Source of the DNA: Volutella citrinella
Lineage: Eukaryota; Ascomycota; Sordariomycetes; Hypocreales; Nectriaceae
Assembly: GCA_034401135.1 (NCBI GenBank)
Contig: JAWZSP010000004.1
Location: 1,736,001 to 1,800,000, forward strand
Direction of reading: 5' to 3'
DNA: 64,000 bases
Shown here: positions 23,910 through 35,603 of the stretch, in pieces
Position numbering within the stretch: the stretch's first letter is position 1
Layout of the letters: the number at the start of each line of letters is the position of its first letter
Program-made: the position numbers and the translations under genes
Notes under the pieces: generated by a model
The model's input: the letters and a program-made list of their open reading frames with translations, nothing else
What the model was told of the DNA's origin: nothing
The model's database searches: none

Positions 23910-26206
23910 TCAAGAGGGGGCAGAGCGAGATCGCCATTCAGTCCCCCTACGGTCACCGGTACCATCTCGTCTTCCACGCCACTCCGTCTCATCTTGTCTC
24001 CCACGTCGCTCCGTATCGTCTCGTCTTCCTCGCCACTCCGTCCCATTCTCTCGTCCTCCCCATCGCTGTGTCTCCTCTCGTCTGCCTCGCCACTCCGTCT
24101 CATTCTCTCGTCCTCGTCGCTCCGTCTCATCTCGTCGTCCTCGCCACTCTGTCTCATTCCCTCGTCCTCCTCGGCGCTCCGTCTCATCTCGTCTTCCTCG
24201 CCACTCCGTCCCGTCACCACGGTCTCGAGAGCGCCGACTCTCCACGGGCTCCCCTGCCCTGGTGGTGTCCCACTCAAAGATGGCATAGGTGTCCTTCTCT
24301 TCAATCTCGGACATGTCCTCTGCGGCAGTCCCACGACCCTTGGATTTGCGGAGGTTGGGCTCGAGCTCCTCACGGTTGGCAAAGAACTTTTGTATTTCGC
24401 GGTTGATTCGCGCGCCGATGGGGCGGATCTCCTTGAGGTCCGCTTCAGGGAGCATCTGCTGCTGAAGAACCTTGTTGAAAGAGCCATACATGATACGTGC
24501 GAGCGCAATGACCTCACGCTTGTCATTGTAGAGGATGTTCTCTGCCTTCTCGCTCTTCGGCTTAACCGTCTCAAAGAAGTGCTTGTGCAGCTTCAGGTAT
24601 GGGTCCCAGAGGCGAGCAAGCGCCGCGGTGATCTGCATGCCATACGCGCGCTTGGCGCCCTCAACGTCACCGGTCTCTGAGCGGGTTCGGAGCTGGTAGT
24701 GGCTGACCTGCGAAACTCGTAGGTAGAGGCGGAGCGCATGGGGGTCTGGGACTTTGAGCCTCGTCATCATGGAGTTGAGGGCGTGGTTGGCGTTCTTGAT
24801 GGCATTTTGGTTGATATTGTCGCGAACGCAAGTCTCCATGGCGATGCGATACAGTCTGGGGTTGATGTACTCGTCGGGGACGATGTCGAGGATTTGAGAG
24901 ATGTGGGCGCTCGCCTTGGCAACCTTGAGCATCCCAAACATGCGCATCCAGGCATCCATGTCGGGCTGGATACCGTACTCGCGCACAAGAAGATTCCAGT
25001 ACTTGATGCCACACGTCACCAACTTGGCCGAGGCCAGCGTCGTCAGGACCAGTGCCAGTGTGTTCCTGTCGGGAGTAGCATAGGTGAGCCCCTTGCCTTT
25101 GGCGACTACTTGTTTGAAATCCGAAGCGGGCGCGAGGGTGGAAGCGAAACTGCCACCAGGTATTTCCGCATCCTTGGCAAAGTTGGGGATGTTCATCGTC
25201 TGCTCGATGAGGGCAAGGACCTGGCGTTTGTCGGGACGCTTGGGCGCCAGGAGCAGCATACGGCCCATGGCGCAGACCAGTTCCTCATCAATGACTAGGC
25301 GGCCTTGACGCCATTTGTCAATGACCTCCTCCCAGACGGATTTCGCACGGCCGATGGCGGTCTCGATATTTGCATCCCTCTGCTCCTCCGGCAGGTCTTT
25401 TATGTCGTTGATGGCGCCAAATCGCAGTGCGTTGATTATGATGGTGTACGTGTACGCAGTAGGGGCCCGAGTCGACTCGTTGATGCTGTCGACGATGGAG
25501 AACATCGAGTCCAGGTCGTTGGCTCGCCCGCAGACGTTGAGAACGGCGTTGAGGTGGATCGAATTGGGCTCAAGACGGCTGTCTCTGAGCAAGCTGTTGT
25601 ACTGCTTGATTGCTTCGGCGACGGCGATCTTGGGATGCTCCGACTTGGCCAGGCCTCGGAACAGAATGGTGTATGTTTGAACATTGGGCCGCTGCGCTCG
25701 CTTCTTCATCTGTGAGGTCTCTGTCAGTATGCTGCTGGACTCCAACACCGACATTTCCAAGTACACACATCGTTTAAGAGCTTTACAGCCTCTCGTAGCT
25801 TCTGCTTCTCCAGTTTGTAGCCGATCAAATGGTTCCATGACACGACGAGCTCGTGGTTGCGACTCGCCGTCTGGGTTAGGAGGAGAGCCTCGTCGAAGCG
25901 GTCCTTGGCGAGCGTGGCGTGAACATAGTTGCCAATCTTCCACGGGTCATCCATGTGGGCTAAATGCTTCTTCACGGCTCGCCTCAGCTTGTCCTGCGCC
26001 TCTTTCGCAGAGACAGCAAGCGCGTTGGTGTCCGCCTCGATGGTTTGCGGCGCGTCTGGCGTTGTGGTGACGGCGGCCGAGGCAAAGGCACGGTGTGCTT
26101 GTCGCACATGGCCCAGCCGCAGGAGAGGCGCTGCTTCTAAAGGTCCCCTTTGAGGCATAGCAAGCCTTCTCAGGCATGCGCCGCAGGAAAGAAGACTCTC
26201 CGCCAT
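23910..26206 (-). CDS. Mitochondrial pentatricopeptide-repeat (PPR) protein with Arg/Glu/Trp-rich repeat tail
   Basis: PPR proteins bind organelle RNA and act in its maturation, stability or translation. Exons are 26206-25769 and 25709-23910, separated by a 59-base intron, giving 745 residues. The N-terminus (MAESLLSCGACLRRLAMPQR onward) is rich in Arg, Ala and Leu with no acidic run early on, which fits a mitochondrial presequence. PPR-like helical repeats are visible from about residue 105, for example SWNHLIGYKLEKQKLREAVK and VQTYTILFRGLAKSEHPKIA. Further repeats continue to about 480. The last 100 or so residues are a degenerate repeat built from units such as TEWRGRRDETERRG. The fungal CCM1-type splicing factors are a possible relation, but I cannot name the orthologue. 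It shares a promoter with the RRM/RGG gene. Confidence 0.8.
23925..24240 (-). repeat. Degenerate coding minisatellite in the PPR gene tail
   Basis: Units that read on the plus strand as variants of CTCGTCxTCxCCACTCCGTC, with spacers, repeat imperfectly about a dozen times. They encode alternating TEWRGRR and DETERRG blocks. The borders are approximate. Confidence 0.75.
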
Positions 26207-26671
26207 TATTGGTGACGGGGTGGTGACGGGCAGGTCGGTGGGTGAGGATTTCCAACGGCGACCTGAGAGCCGAAATTTCGAGATGGCGGCCCGGGAGCTT
26301 ATCTTATCGGGTCCCCAGGTCAGGGCGCGTTCAGCAGCGTTGATGGCTGATGGGGGCACCCCGGGGCGTGGCTGGGAACCACGCTGGTGGCCAGCGCAGG
26401 CCAGTGAGACGACGCGCTCGCGGTCACCCTTGACAGCCTTGCCAAAGAGTTTCTGAGCAGCCCAAGCGCCAACGGGTTGCAATACTCGAGTCGACAACGC
26501 TCCTTTCTCCATTGAGCCATCAACGCCTGCGACCGACTGTCCCACCCAGCGTCCCCCCTCCCCTCTTCTTTTGCACTGGGATAATCAATCCCTTTAACGA
26601 CGACGACGACGACGCCCCCTCCTCCGTTCACCCTTTAGCCGCCTCGCTGTTTCCAGAGCATCACCGCAGCC
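26207..26671. promoter_or_regulatory. Bidirectional promoter of the PPR and RRM/RGG genes
   Basis: There are 465 bases between divergent starts. The region holds a short GAC/CGA run near 26597-26613, close to the RRM gene. No defined regulatory site was recognised. Confidence 0.55.
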
Positions 26672-27854
26672 ATGGCCAAGAAGGTCGCCACAGACTTTGA
26701 AAAGATCATCAATGATGGTAAGCAGCAACCCGACGCTCCCTCTCCACTTTCTCCAACCCGTCATCCCTTGCCAGCGACCATTTTCTGACTTGCTCCAGGC
26801 CGTGAGCGCAAGAAGAATGAGGCTCTCGCCGACCGCATCTTCTCCAAGGGCCGTCGCCAGAGTGCTCCGTCGTCTCTGAAGCCCTCGGCCGGCCCATCGC
26901 TGGCCAGCCGTGTCGGCATCAACAAGGTACACTACATCCCCGTGTCGACGCCGCCTGCGACCCTGCCTCCCCCCATGTCGACGCCAGTTTGTTAAGATTC
27001 GTTTTTCCGTTCTCGCCCAGCAGCGCAAGTCCACAGTCGGTCTCCGGTCGAACCCTGTGCCTCAGGGCAATGTCAACGGCGAATGGACACACGATCTCCA
27101 CCAGACGGTCAACGACGATGACAACCGCGGAGGATCCCTCAGCTCTCGGATCACCGCTCCGGGCAGCAAGAAGGTCAACAAGCGTGCCGCTAAGCTTTCT
27201 GCTGCCGTCGAGCGCATGGACACCTCCTCGGATGCGCCCAAGCAATTCAACATTGTCAAGCCTGCCCCCTCGAACCCAATGGGCCTTACAATTCGAGGCC
27301 TTGCCGGTCCTTTCTACGTCATGGCGCAGAACTTCGCCCCGGGCACCACCGCCGCCGATATCGAGAGCGCCATGACCCCCGTGGGTGGTGAGATGACTAG
27401 CTGCCGGATCATCAAATCGAGTCCTCTTCTCATTGTCGAGATGGCATTTGCCTCGCGTGAAGGGGGCGAGCGAGTCATTGAAACCTTCAACGACAAGACG
27501 GTGAGTTTGTTTTGCGCGCGGCCTGTCTCTTACACGAGCTAACGATTGTCTCCTCGATAGGCCGATGGTAGAATTATCAAGGTTTATCCCAAGATTGGCG
27601 GCTACCAATCTCCCGCATCTGCTGAAAGAACTGCCTCCCCTGCCAACGCTCCAAAAGAGCCCCGGAGTGCCCGTGCCGCTAGGACCGCTGCCTCCAACGG
27701 CAACGTCGTCGACGGCTCGATGGGCTTCCCCGATCTGATGGACAAGGGAGACAGCCAACCGTCATCCCGTGGGGGTGATCGCCTGTACAGCGACAAGATG
27801 GTTGGTGGTAACCGGAGAGGTCGGGGCGGTCAGCGGGGCCGAGGTGGGAGGTGA
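26672..27854 (+). CDS. RRM protein with Arg/Gly tail (REF/Mlo3-like nuclear RNA-binding protein)
   Basis: Probable nuclear RNA-binding protein. Exons are 26672-26717, 26799-26926, 27021-27500 and 27561-27854, giving 315 residues. The N-terminus MAKKVATDFEKIINDGRERK is conserved in a group of filamentous-fungal proteins. One RRM-like (alpha-beta plait) fold lies near residues 150-225, with MGLTIRGLAGPFYVMAQNFA as its first strand and loop and RIIKVYPK as its last strand. The C-terminus ends in RRGRGGQRGRGGR, an RGG box typical of export adaptors. The third exon begins at a tandem CAGCAG acceptor, so splicing may include or skip one Gln. The role in export is inferred from layout only; it could be another RGG protein. 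Confidence 0.7.
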
Positions 27855-29005
27855 TGGATGGTTCGATGCACCGCTGGATGTGTTACTCCGCAGATCCCAG
27901 CAGATCGGTGATTTCTGAAACATACTTGAGAGGATCCAAAACGGAGAGACAGCAGGGGAGTGGTCCAAGATACCGATAGATGGGTTTACGGGGGGTGAGG
28001 CTCCCTCTGGTCGGGCGTTCCGGATTTAGGGTCATATAGCAATTTGGTTCCTTCTGAGTTCTACACACACGTTTCAATGACTTTGGTGCCGTCAGTCCAG
28101 CGGGGCGTTAGTAGAGAGGTATCATTCCATCTCGATTCTTTTCCCACGTCGCCTTTGGACGGAAACGAAAAAGACAAGTAGAACTAACTACACGACGGCA
28201 ACGCGTTCCCAACGTCTCTTTGCTATGCAAACGCATCATCCTCGTACACCGATTCAAGACAAAGTAAAGATATCTACAGCCTGGCTACATCTCTGGTGCG
28301 CGCGCGCGCTGAGTCGCACATACCCTTCTCCTCCGTCTTCCCGTTCGCCGTTCCTCCGCCATGAACTTGGCGAAGCGCCATGGCACCCAACGGGACGGGC
28401 CGCTTACCAAAGGCAGGCCACCCTACCAGAGAGGACAGGCCATGAGAAGGGCGCGCGCCAGTCACGACACGAACGTAGCAGGGTCGCGGGCATACCTCAC
28501 GCTCAGTCTTCCCCTCCTATTCGCACAAGTACAGAAGAACAAAACCATCAACGAAGCCCCTTTTCTGAATACAACATGCAGTGCCACCCAACCACACCAA
28601 CGCTAATAATATTCACCTTGGCTCTCGCACGTCTAGCTCGAGCCGCTTGGTATGAAATCCCCCACAAGGAGAACGCCACTGACTTTGATAGACGCGGCGG
28701 CATATCAATCAGGAGATTCTGCGCAACTCGATCGCAATTTGGTCGAGGGTCGCCGGAGCTTCGCAGCCAGTACATTCGGGAAATTCATCACATGGCCCGG
28801 CAACCCTTGGTTAGAAGGTTAGTCGAACACTCTTGCGGCTAACCGCTCGAGCATCCCCTTGTGCCCGGGCATCATCACCCCATCCTTCCTTGTTGACCCT
28901 ATCAGGTGGGCTTCTGGGACCACCACGATCTTTCGGAAGATTAATTGGTACGGGGGGGTGGTTGCGAGTTGATCTTGCCACCCGCGGTTGTCGTGGCCTG
29001 CCAAT
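27855..29005. other. 3' regions between the convergent RRM/RGG gene and YAK1
   Basis: There are 1.15 kb between two stops. A 205-codon plus-strand frame at 28225-28842 has no recognisable domain and overlaps other random frames, so I do not call it a gene. Nothing else is seen. Confidence 0.5.
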
Positions 29006-31938
29006 CTAATGCCAGTTGTTGTTATTGCTGTTGCTCTGACCCCCCATGAAACCCTCTTCAAGTGTGCGCTCCTCCAGGTTTCGAATGAAATCCCGGTTGC
29101 TTCGTTGGCCACCTTGTTGGACGCGGCTTCCTCGTCGTCCGCCGCGAGTGGCCCCGTTGTCGACACCACCTGCGCTCACACTCTCTCCAGGTGGTGGGTA
29201 GTAAGCCGGGCTTGGCTGCAGGCGAATGGGTTGGCTCGGGTCCAGGTGGCTCGCGACCCGTTGGATTGCCGCTGGGATCCCGCTCTGCTGCTGCTCCATG
29301 GTCGATGCCCGTTGCCGGGCTGGCCTCATGCCACCCTGCTGGTACATGTTGGGCTGGGGCATGTTGGCATATTGCTGTGGCATCTGCTGAGGAGCCTGCG
29401 TCATGACCATCTGTCCATACTGACCCTGCTGCGAGCCATACGATGACGGGACGTTGCCATGGCTGCCGCCGGGGGAGTACATGTTGTTGTTATTGTACAT
29501 TTGGGATTGCATGTGGCCAGACTGCGGGTATTGGCCGGTGGCCATGGATGCATACGCCCCTTGAGCTGCCGAGTTCGCTTGAGCCTGGGCAGCTTGAGCC
29601 CGCTGCTTGCTAAGGGCCTCGGCTTGCTGCTGCTGCTGCGTGCCGGGCGCGGGTGACCTGTTGAGCGAGCTCGACTTGAGGTTCATGGGTGGAACAAAAG
29701 GCCCAGTGAACTTCTGCTGCGTGATGAATGGGTGCAGCTTGGCTTGCTGCGGTGACCATCGCTCCAGAGGGTTGATGGTTAGAAGACCTCGGACAAAATC
29801 GATAAAGGCGATCCTGTTATTCATTTCTAGGGGATCAAATGTTAGCCAGATACTTTGGTGACGAATACCTCAAAGTGCGTACCTCGGTCGATCTCGCTCT
29901 GCTTCATGTTCTTACGCGGCATGGGGTATGACTTGATGATCTCAGGCAACGTGCTTGCCTGGAAATACTTCTTGCTGGGCTGCTCCTTTGTTGAGTGTTC
30001 GCGTGCATACTGCTCCATACTCTTGAGATGATACGTGCGTCGTCCGAATTCGTCTTGCCGCTTCTCAAAGAATTCGCCAGCCTGCTTGCCCATCTCAATC
30101 ATCCAGTTAGGCGGGTTGCCGAGCATTTCGACAATTCGCGAGACCTGGTTATACTCGGACGAGCCGGGGAAGAGTGGCAATCCGAGGAAGAGCTCAACCA
30201 CAATGCATCCAAGGGACCACATATCGATGGCGGACGAATATGGCAGGCCAAGTAAGACTTCAGGAGATCGGTAGAATCGGGACTGGATATAAGTGTACAC
30301 CGTCTGGCGCTCGTCACAGGCGGAACCGAAATCGATGATCTTGATGATGGGGCTCTCGAGGTTCTTGAGGAGGATGTTCTCGGGCTTCAGATCGCAGTGG
30401 ATGAGGCGGGCCTTGTTGAGGAGTGCCAGTCCGTTGAGGAGCTGCTGCGCAAACACGCGGACGAGCGTTGTGCTCAATCCACGGAATTGGTTCTGCTTGA
30501 TCAGTTCATACAAGTTCACACTGAGAAGCTCGAAAACCAGGCACAAATGTTGACGGTGGATAAAGGTGTCCTTGAGACGTAGAAGGTGGTGATCGTCGTT
30601 CTTGTCGAGCTTTGTATTGAGCTGGTGCTTACATTAGTAGCTGCAACGTCCGTGAGATAGGTTCTACTGGGTGGGCATACCAGATCGAGAACGGAGACTT
30701 CCATCATACTCTGGTTGAAATAGGCGGTTCGGTTCTTGATGACCTTGACGGCGACTACTTCTTGGGTCTTCAGGTTCTGGCATTTAACTACCTGTCCAAA
30801 TGTTCCCTGTCCAAGGACATCCAGAATCAGGTAACGATTTCTACAGCAGGTCAGTCGGGTTTCAGGGCAAGAACAGATGAGCTGTACATACTTGTGGCCT
30901 GCTTCTTCAGAGCCCAGGATGTCATTGACATAGAGAATGTAGTCACTGTCTTCATTGTCGTAACCGTCGTTCTTGACGCCCTTGCTAGGCTTGGTTAGGA
31001 CTCGGCGGGGGTTTCGTGAGGACTCGTATTTGAAGCTCGGGTTGCAAATCCGGTAGGTAGCGGGCAGATGAACGGTCAATGCTTGGAGGGGCTGCACAAA
31101 AGATAGGTCAGAGAGAATGAAGCGCGGATTAATGATTAAATAGGTTTCAACTCACGCTGATGAATCCACCCTCGGGGTTGGCACGACGGAAGACGGGCTG
31201 GTTGTTGACCTTGGGCCGAAGGTCGGACGGGGACCTTAGCTTCTTGAACTCAGGGACGGGGCCGCGAATAGGGATCGGGCGGCGCGGCGACTTGATGTCG
31301 TTGCTGAAAGCGCCTTCCAGACTCGGGCCTGCGGACGCGGGGTACCCATCTTGAGCCCCAGGCGACACGTAGGGCGAGATCTGTGGCAGTTGATGTGCTG
31401 GTTGTCGGCCGGCGGCGTAGTAAGGCGATTGGGGATAGTCGCCCTGGCGGGTCGGTGACTGGCGCTGCTGGGAGGTCGGACTGGCAAACTGGCTAGCCGA
31501 GGACTTGCCATATGGCGAAGCAGGAGATAGAGCTTCCATGGGAGAGTAGCGCTGTGCGGCTGACGATGGCTCCTGAGGTGAGTGCAAGGTATTTGAGCGG
31601 CTGCCGGACACATGAGACTGATGATGGGGCCTCATGGGATACTTGATACCAGCGTGGGCATCGTGGGCATCGTGCATGGCAACGTCGCCGTTGCTGTCGC
31701 GCATGTGGGAGGGAGAGATGGGCGAGGCGACGGGATTGGAGGCGGCGCTGGAGCCAGCTGGCGGAGGAGCGCCGTGAACAGGGGCGCCGCCATGGTACTG
31801 ATCATATTTGAATCCTCCGGGCGGCGGCGCCTGTTGCTGACCTGCGTACTCGCGAGGCACTTGGCTGGTGCCGTTATGCCGTCTCGCAGCACCACCAGGC
31901 GATGCCGCGTCGGGATACGACTGCCACTGGGGGTCCAT
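29006..31938 (-). CDS. Dual-specificity protein kinase Yak1 (DYRK family)
   Basis: DYRK kinase that restrains growth and promotes stress responses when TOR/PKA signalling is low. Exons are 31938-31156, 31091-30892, 30840-30681, 30621-29883 and 29826-29006, giving 900 residues. The N-terminal 260 residues are low-complexity (Ser/Pro/Gln). A DYRK homology region (DSDYILYVNDILGSEEAGHK) precedes the kinase domain. The glycine loop LGQGTFGQVV is near residue 337, the catalytic HCDLKPEN near 454, DFGSACDE shortly after, and the activation loop YTYIQSRFY near 488; its second Tyr is the expected autophosphorylation site. The C-terminal tail is Gln/Asn-rich with an RGGRRG patch. An ATG at 31962 is in frame and would add eight residues. 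The identification is firm. Confidence 0.94.
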
Positions 31939-34900
31939 GGCGTCTGTAGCGACTGCGACCAATGCGGGAGATGGGGAAGCAGCAGCAACAACAAGAACAA
32001 CAGCGGCGGCGGCAGAGAGGGCTGGTTAGAGGGCAGCGTGCAGCCGGGAGAATGTGGTGGAGGGGGAGGCGTAGTGGGAGTTTCCTAGGGCACCCTGGCG
32101 ACGGGCGAAGCGAGCGGGCGGATGATCGGCCGCGGGAAATGGCAGGCGATGTCGATGTCGTGATGCCTCTTCGTCACAAGACGGCGGCGGCTTCGACTTC
32201 GACTTCGGCGTCGGCGTCCGGGCGCTGGCGGCGAGGATGGCCGCAGAAGCGAGGTGGGAGGAGGATGGCTGGCGGATGTGGAATGGATGTGGTGCAGTCG
32301 AGGAGTTGGCCAAGGTTGGCCGCGTCAAGGTGAGGTGGGCAGCGGGTTGGAGCTGCTGGGCGCTGCTGGCGCTACGCAGGCCTTGGCTTGGCTTGGGGGG
32401 AGACACTAGCAACTGGACGGGCAGCGACCAGCGGCGGTTGGTGGTTGGCTGTGGTGCAGGCGGGATTGGGCAGTGGTGGAGGCCCAAGGCCAGGGTCTGG
32501 CAAAGATGCGGCCAGGCGACGTCAAGGGAAGCTATGGTGCTATGGGCATGTGCATGGGCATGGGCGCGTGCTGCGAGAGGCTTCGTTCATGACGAGACGA
32601 GACGACGCAGACGGGGGGATGAGGGCAAGGGCCGAGCCTAGGGCCACGAGGCTATGGCTGAAGGATTTTTGGAGAATTCAACACGCAGAACCGGGTTTGG
32701 TCTGACTCTTGGGGGGGTTTTGGCTGTGTGACTTGCTGCTTGCTCCAAAGCCCATTGGAAGGGCTCGCTTTGGCCACTGACTGCCGACAGCCCAGTGCTT
32801 AGGTTCGCTCAATTGAGAGATGGCAGTCGGCCTGGGACCGCGCCGAGGCGGGCCTGAAAGTTGAAACAGCGGGCATACACGCACCTTCGTGTGCCAGGCG
32901 CCCGCTCCACCATTGATTGACCCCAGTCTGCCAGCTGGGAATTTCGTGGAGAACCAGGAGCGCCAGAGCTGGCAGGTCCTGTAACGAGCGAGACTTTGGC
33001 TGTGCGGCAATTTCTCACAGCTGCTTTGGTACCAGCCGCTAGCAGATCGCTTACTCCACACGGCCACTGTGGCGTCCGATTATCACCTCAGAATGCCTGA
33101 CCAGTGTCGGGGTCGGTCGCCTCTCACCCCAGCCCAGCTCTGATAGGTCGATGCCCGGGTTGACTCGAGAGATGGAGAGGATCCATCGTCGGGTCACTTG
33201 CAAGGCACTGCCCGATGTCTTCGAGCAACTGGCTTCATTCTCTCTCTAGTTATTTGCTCTTCCTCACCATCGCTTACAACAACCGTGAACGAAAGTTGGG
33301 TGCCTGCATGTTGTGCTGGCTTACTCACGGAGCGACTTGCTGCTCCCGACAGGAATAGACCTGATCAACCAGACAGGTCGCCAAGACGCGCCACTGATGC
33401 CTCAAACGGACGTCAGTCCTCAGCGCGGATGCTCCCTAACGAGCCACTCCACGGCCAACCTAAAACAATCGCACCAAGGTGCTCTGGACCTACAGCAGTC
33501 AACGAAGCATATTACAAAGCGATAAGCTCCTGCACTTGCGCTTGGGCAGGCTGGCCCAGTTGCCCACCTCTTTCCACTTGGTAACCTCACCTGTCGTTGG
33601 TCGCCGTGGGATATGGGATGGGGCCACGATCCAGCGGGCCAGCCTACTAGTCAGCCCCAGGATGCTACCTCTGATCTCGCCCATTCGCCAGTGCGCTTTT
33701 GGGAGGGCGGGATGGATTGGAGCGGATGACATGACCACCATCCATTGTCGAAACACACCGCCAACTGCGACCGTCCGTGAGTTCTACGACTAGTACTTAC
33801 CTCTAGTTAACAGGTAGGTATAGTAGGTAATTAGTCTTGAGCAGCTCTGACGGCGTCCTTGATGCTCCATACCAGCTCCATTGCCAGCATAGGCATTTCC
33901 ACCCATGCCCAAACTCGACACCTCCCGCCCTCACCTGGGTTTCTGCGGGCACTGCGGCTCGGTGGCGCAACCTGAGCTTAGCGAATTGACTTTTCCGTCG
34001 GCATCACTGGCCAGGATAAGGTCCCTCTGCTCACGCCAAAAGCCAAATGCCCGCCTCGCGTAAAAACCCTCCATGCTTTGGGGATGGTCTGCTACGGTCT
34101 GCCTTCTGTCGTCCTGCTACTCAATCGTTGCTGCTGCAGACATCGCTCTCTCTCTCTGTGGTACTCACAAGCCATCCCTAATCGCACGACTTTGCGCCAC
34201 CTCACCGAGTGTCCACTGGTCCCGAATCACTGCTAGGCCGGTAATGAATAAAATTATATTTACGGTGGTGATACACGGCAAGACAATTGACTGCTGCCGA
34301 GGAGTAGAGGTGCCAGTACTACACCACGTCCCCACCGCTCTCGAGAGACTGAGATCGCCATCCACGTTGCATTGTGGCCACTTCCCCCGTTCTAGCCTCC
34401 AGCAAATAAATAATAAAATAAAACCATTGATGCTATGGAAGTGGAGGAATTATAGCTCCAGCCTAGCAACCTCCCGTGGGAATGCTGACGTTCCAGTCGC
34501 CCGTACCTATCATTACTCGTTGTTCTCATTCTTGTAACCAACCCGCCGCGCCGTGTGGGCTGCAAGCAAGTTTGCCTTCGTAAAACGCATTATTCATTAT
34601 CACATCCATGAGTTCCGTAGCCATCTCGACTCAGACCTGGGTCATCAATCAGATCACAAAGCCTTGGCCATTGCCCCGTGCCCGCTGTTGTGCGCGTGGT
34701 CTGCCTCCCACAAATGACGACATCACCACTTCACGCGCATCAACCAACACAGTATCGTTTGAAAACCACCTGTGCCTTCCATGGATCCGGCGGTAGGATT
34801 GCTTTTCTCATTGGGTTTGAAACACACAAAAAAAGGGGGGAGAGCCAAGGGCTTTTCCAACAAAATCCTTCTTTTCCTGCCTGATATTCAGTTGCACATA

Positions 34901-35603
34901 CTTTACTTGCAAGCGGCACGCCTTCCTCATCGCTGCCAAATCTCCTCCAGCTGTGTGATATGTACAAAGATAGGACGACGGGGAGGGGTAAAAAGTGATT
35001 GTTAGATACAAGTCATCGCTCCTAGATTGCCGCCCCTTCGCCAAGTCGTAGAAATATCAACGCTCCAAAGGAAACATGACGGAAATTTCGTAACCTCGTC
35101 AGAAGGGGAAATGGAAACGGATGAAATACGTCGAGACTGGTCTTGAGCCCCATGCTTTTTATAAAGGGAAGAAAAAAAAGGTATCGTTAGGGTTCATGTC
35201 CGCTCTTGAGATCAGGAAAACAAGTCCGTGGCGCTCCCGGCTTTCTTTTTGGTCAACAAGGAAACATGAAAATGCACAGTCTGGCTGCAGGCGAGAGAGC
35301 TTGCGTCCTAGCAATACTCGGCAATCACCGGCTGGATGGCTCCAACAATAAGAAAAGGAAGGGAAGGGAAGAGAAGCGAAAACGACAAAAATCAACCAGA
35401 CATGCGGCAAAGAGAACAAGAGAGGAGAAGTGAGAAAGAAATGGAGAGTGAGAAAAACAAGAGGGGGTGTCTCTGCACACGACGGAGAAAAAGTATGGAA
35501 ATCTCAAAATGACAACAATAGGCTTACGCATCCTCTGCCGCCATTTCTTCGTCCACCTTTTTTTGCTTCATTTCTTGCCCGGCTTAGCCTTGCTACTCGC
35601 TCC
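31939..35603. other. 3.7 kb gene-free region: YAK1 promoter and PUB1 3' side
   Basis: Next to YAK1 (about 31940-32650) the sequence is GC-rich with CAG/GGC-type simple repeats, a likely long leader. From about 33800 on it is mixed, and from 35100 to 35550 it is A-rich (many GAAAA and AGAGA runs), probably the PUB1 3' untranslated region. No open frame here resembles a known protein, and I saw no tRNA or 5S gene. Confidence 0.5.

Noticed and set aside
28225..28842. 205-codon plus-strand frame between the RRM/RGG gene and YAK1
   Set aside because: Its composition is random-like, it overlaps other frames, and it has no domain or conserved start. A short hydrophobic stretch near the middle was not enough to call a secreted protein.
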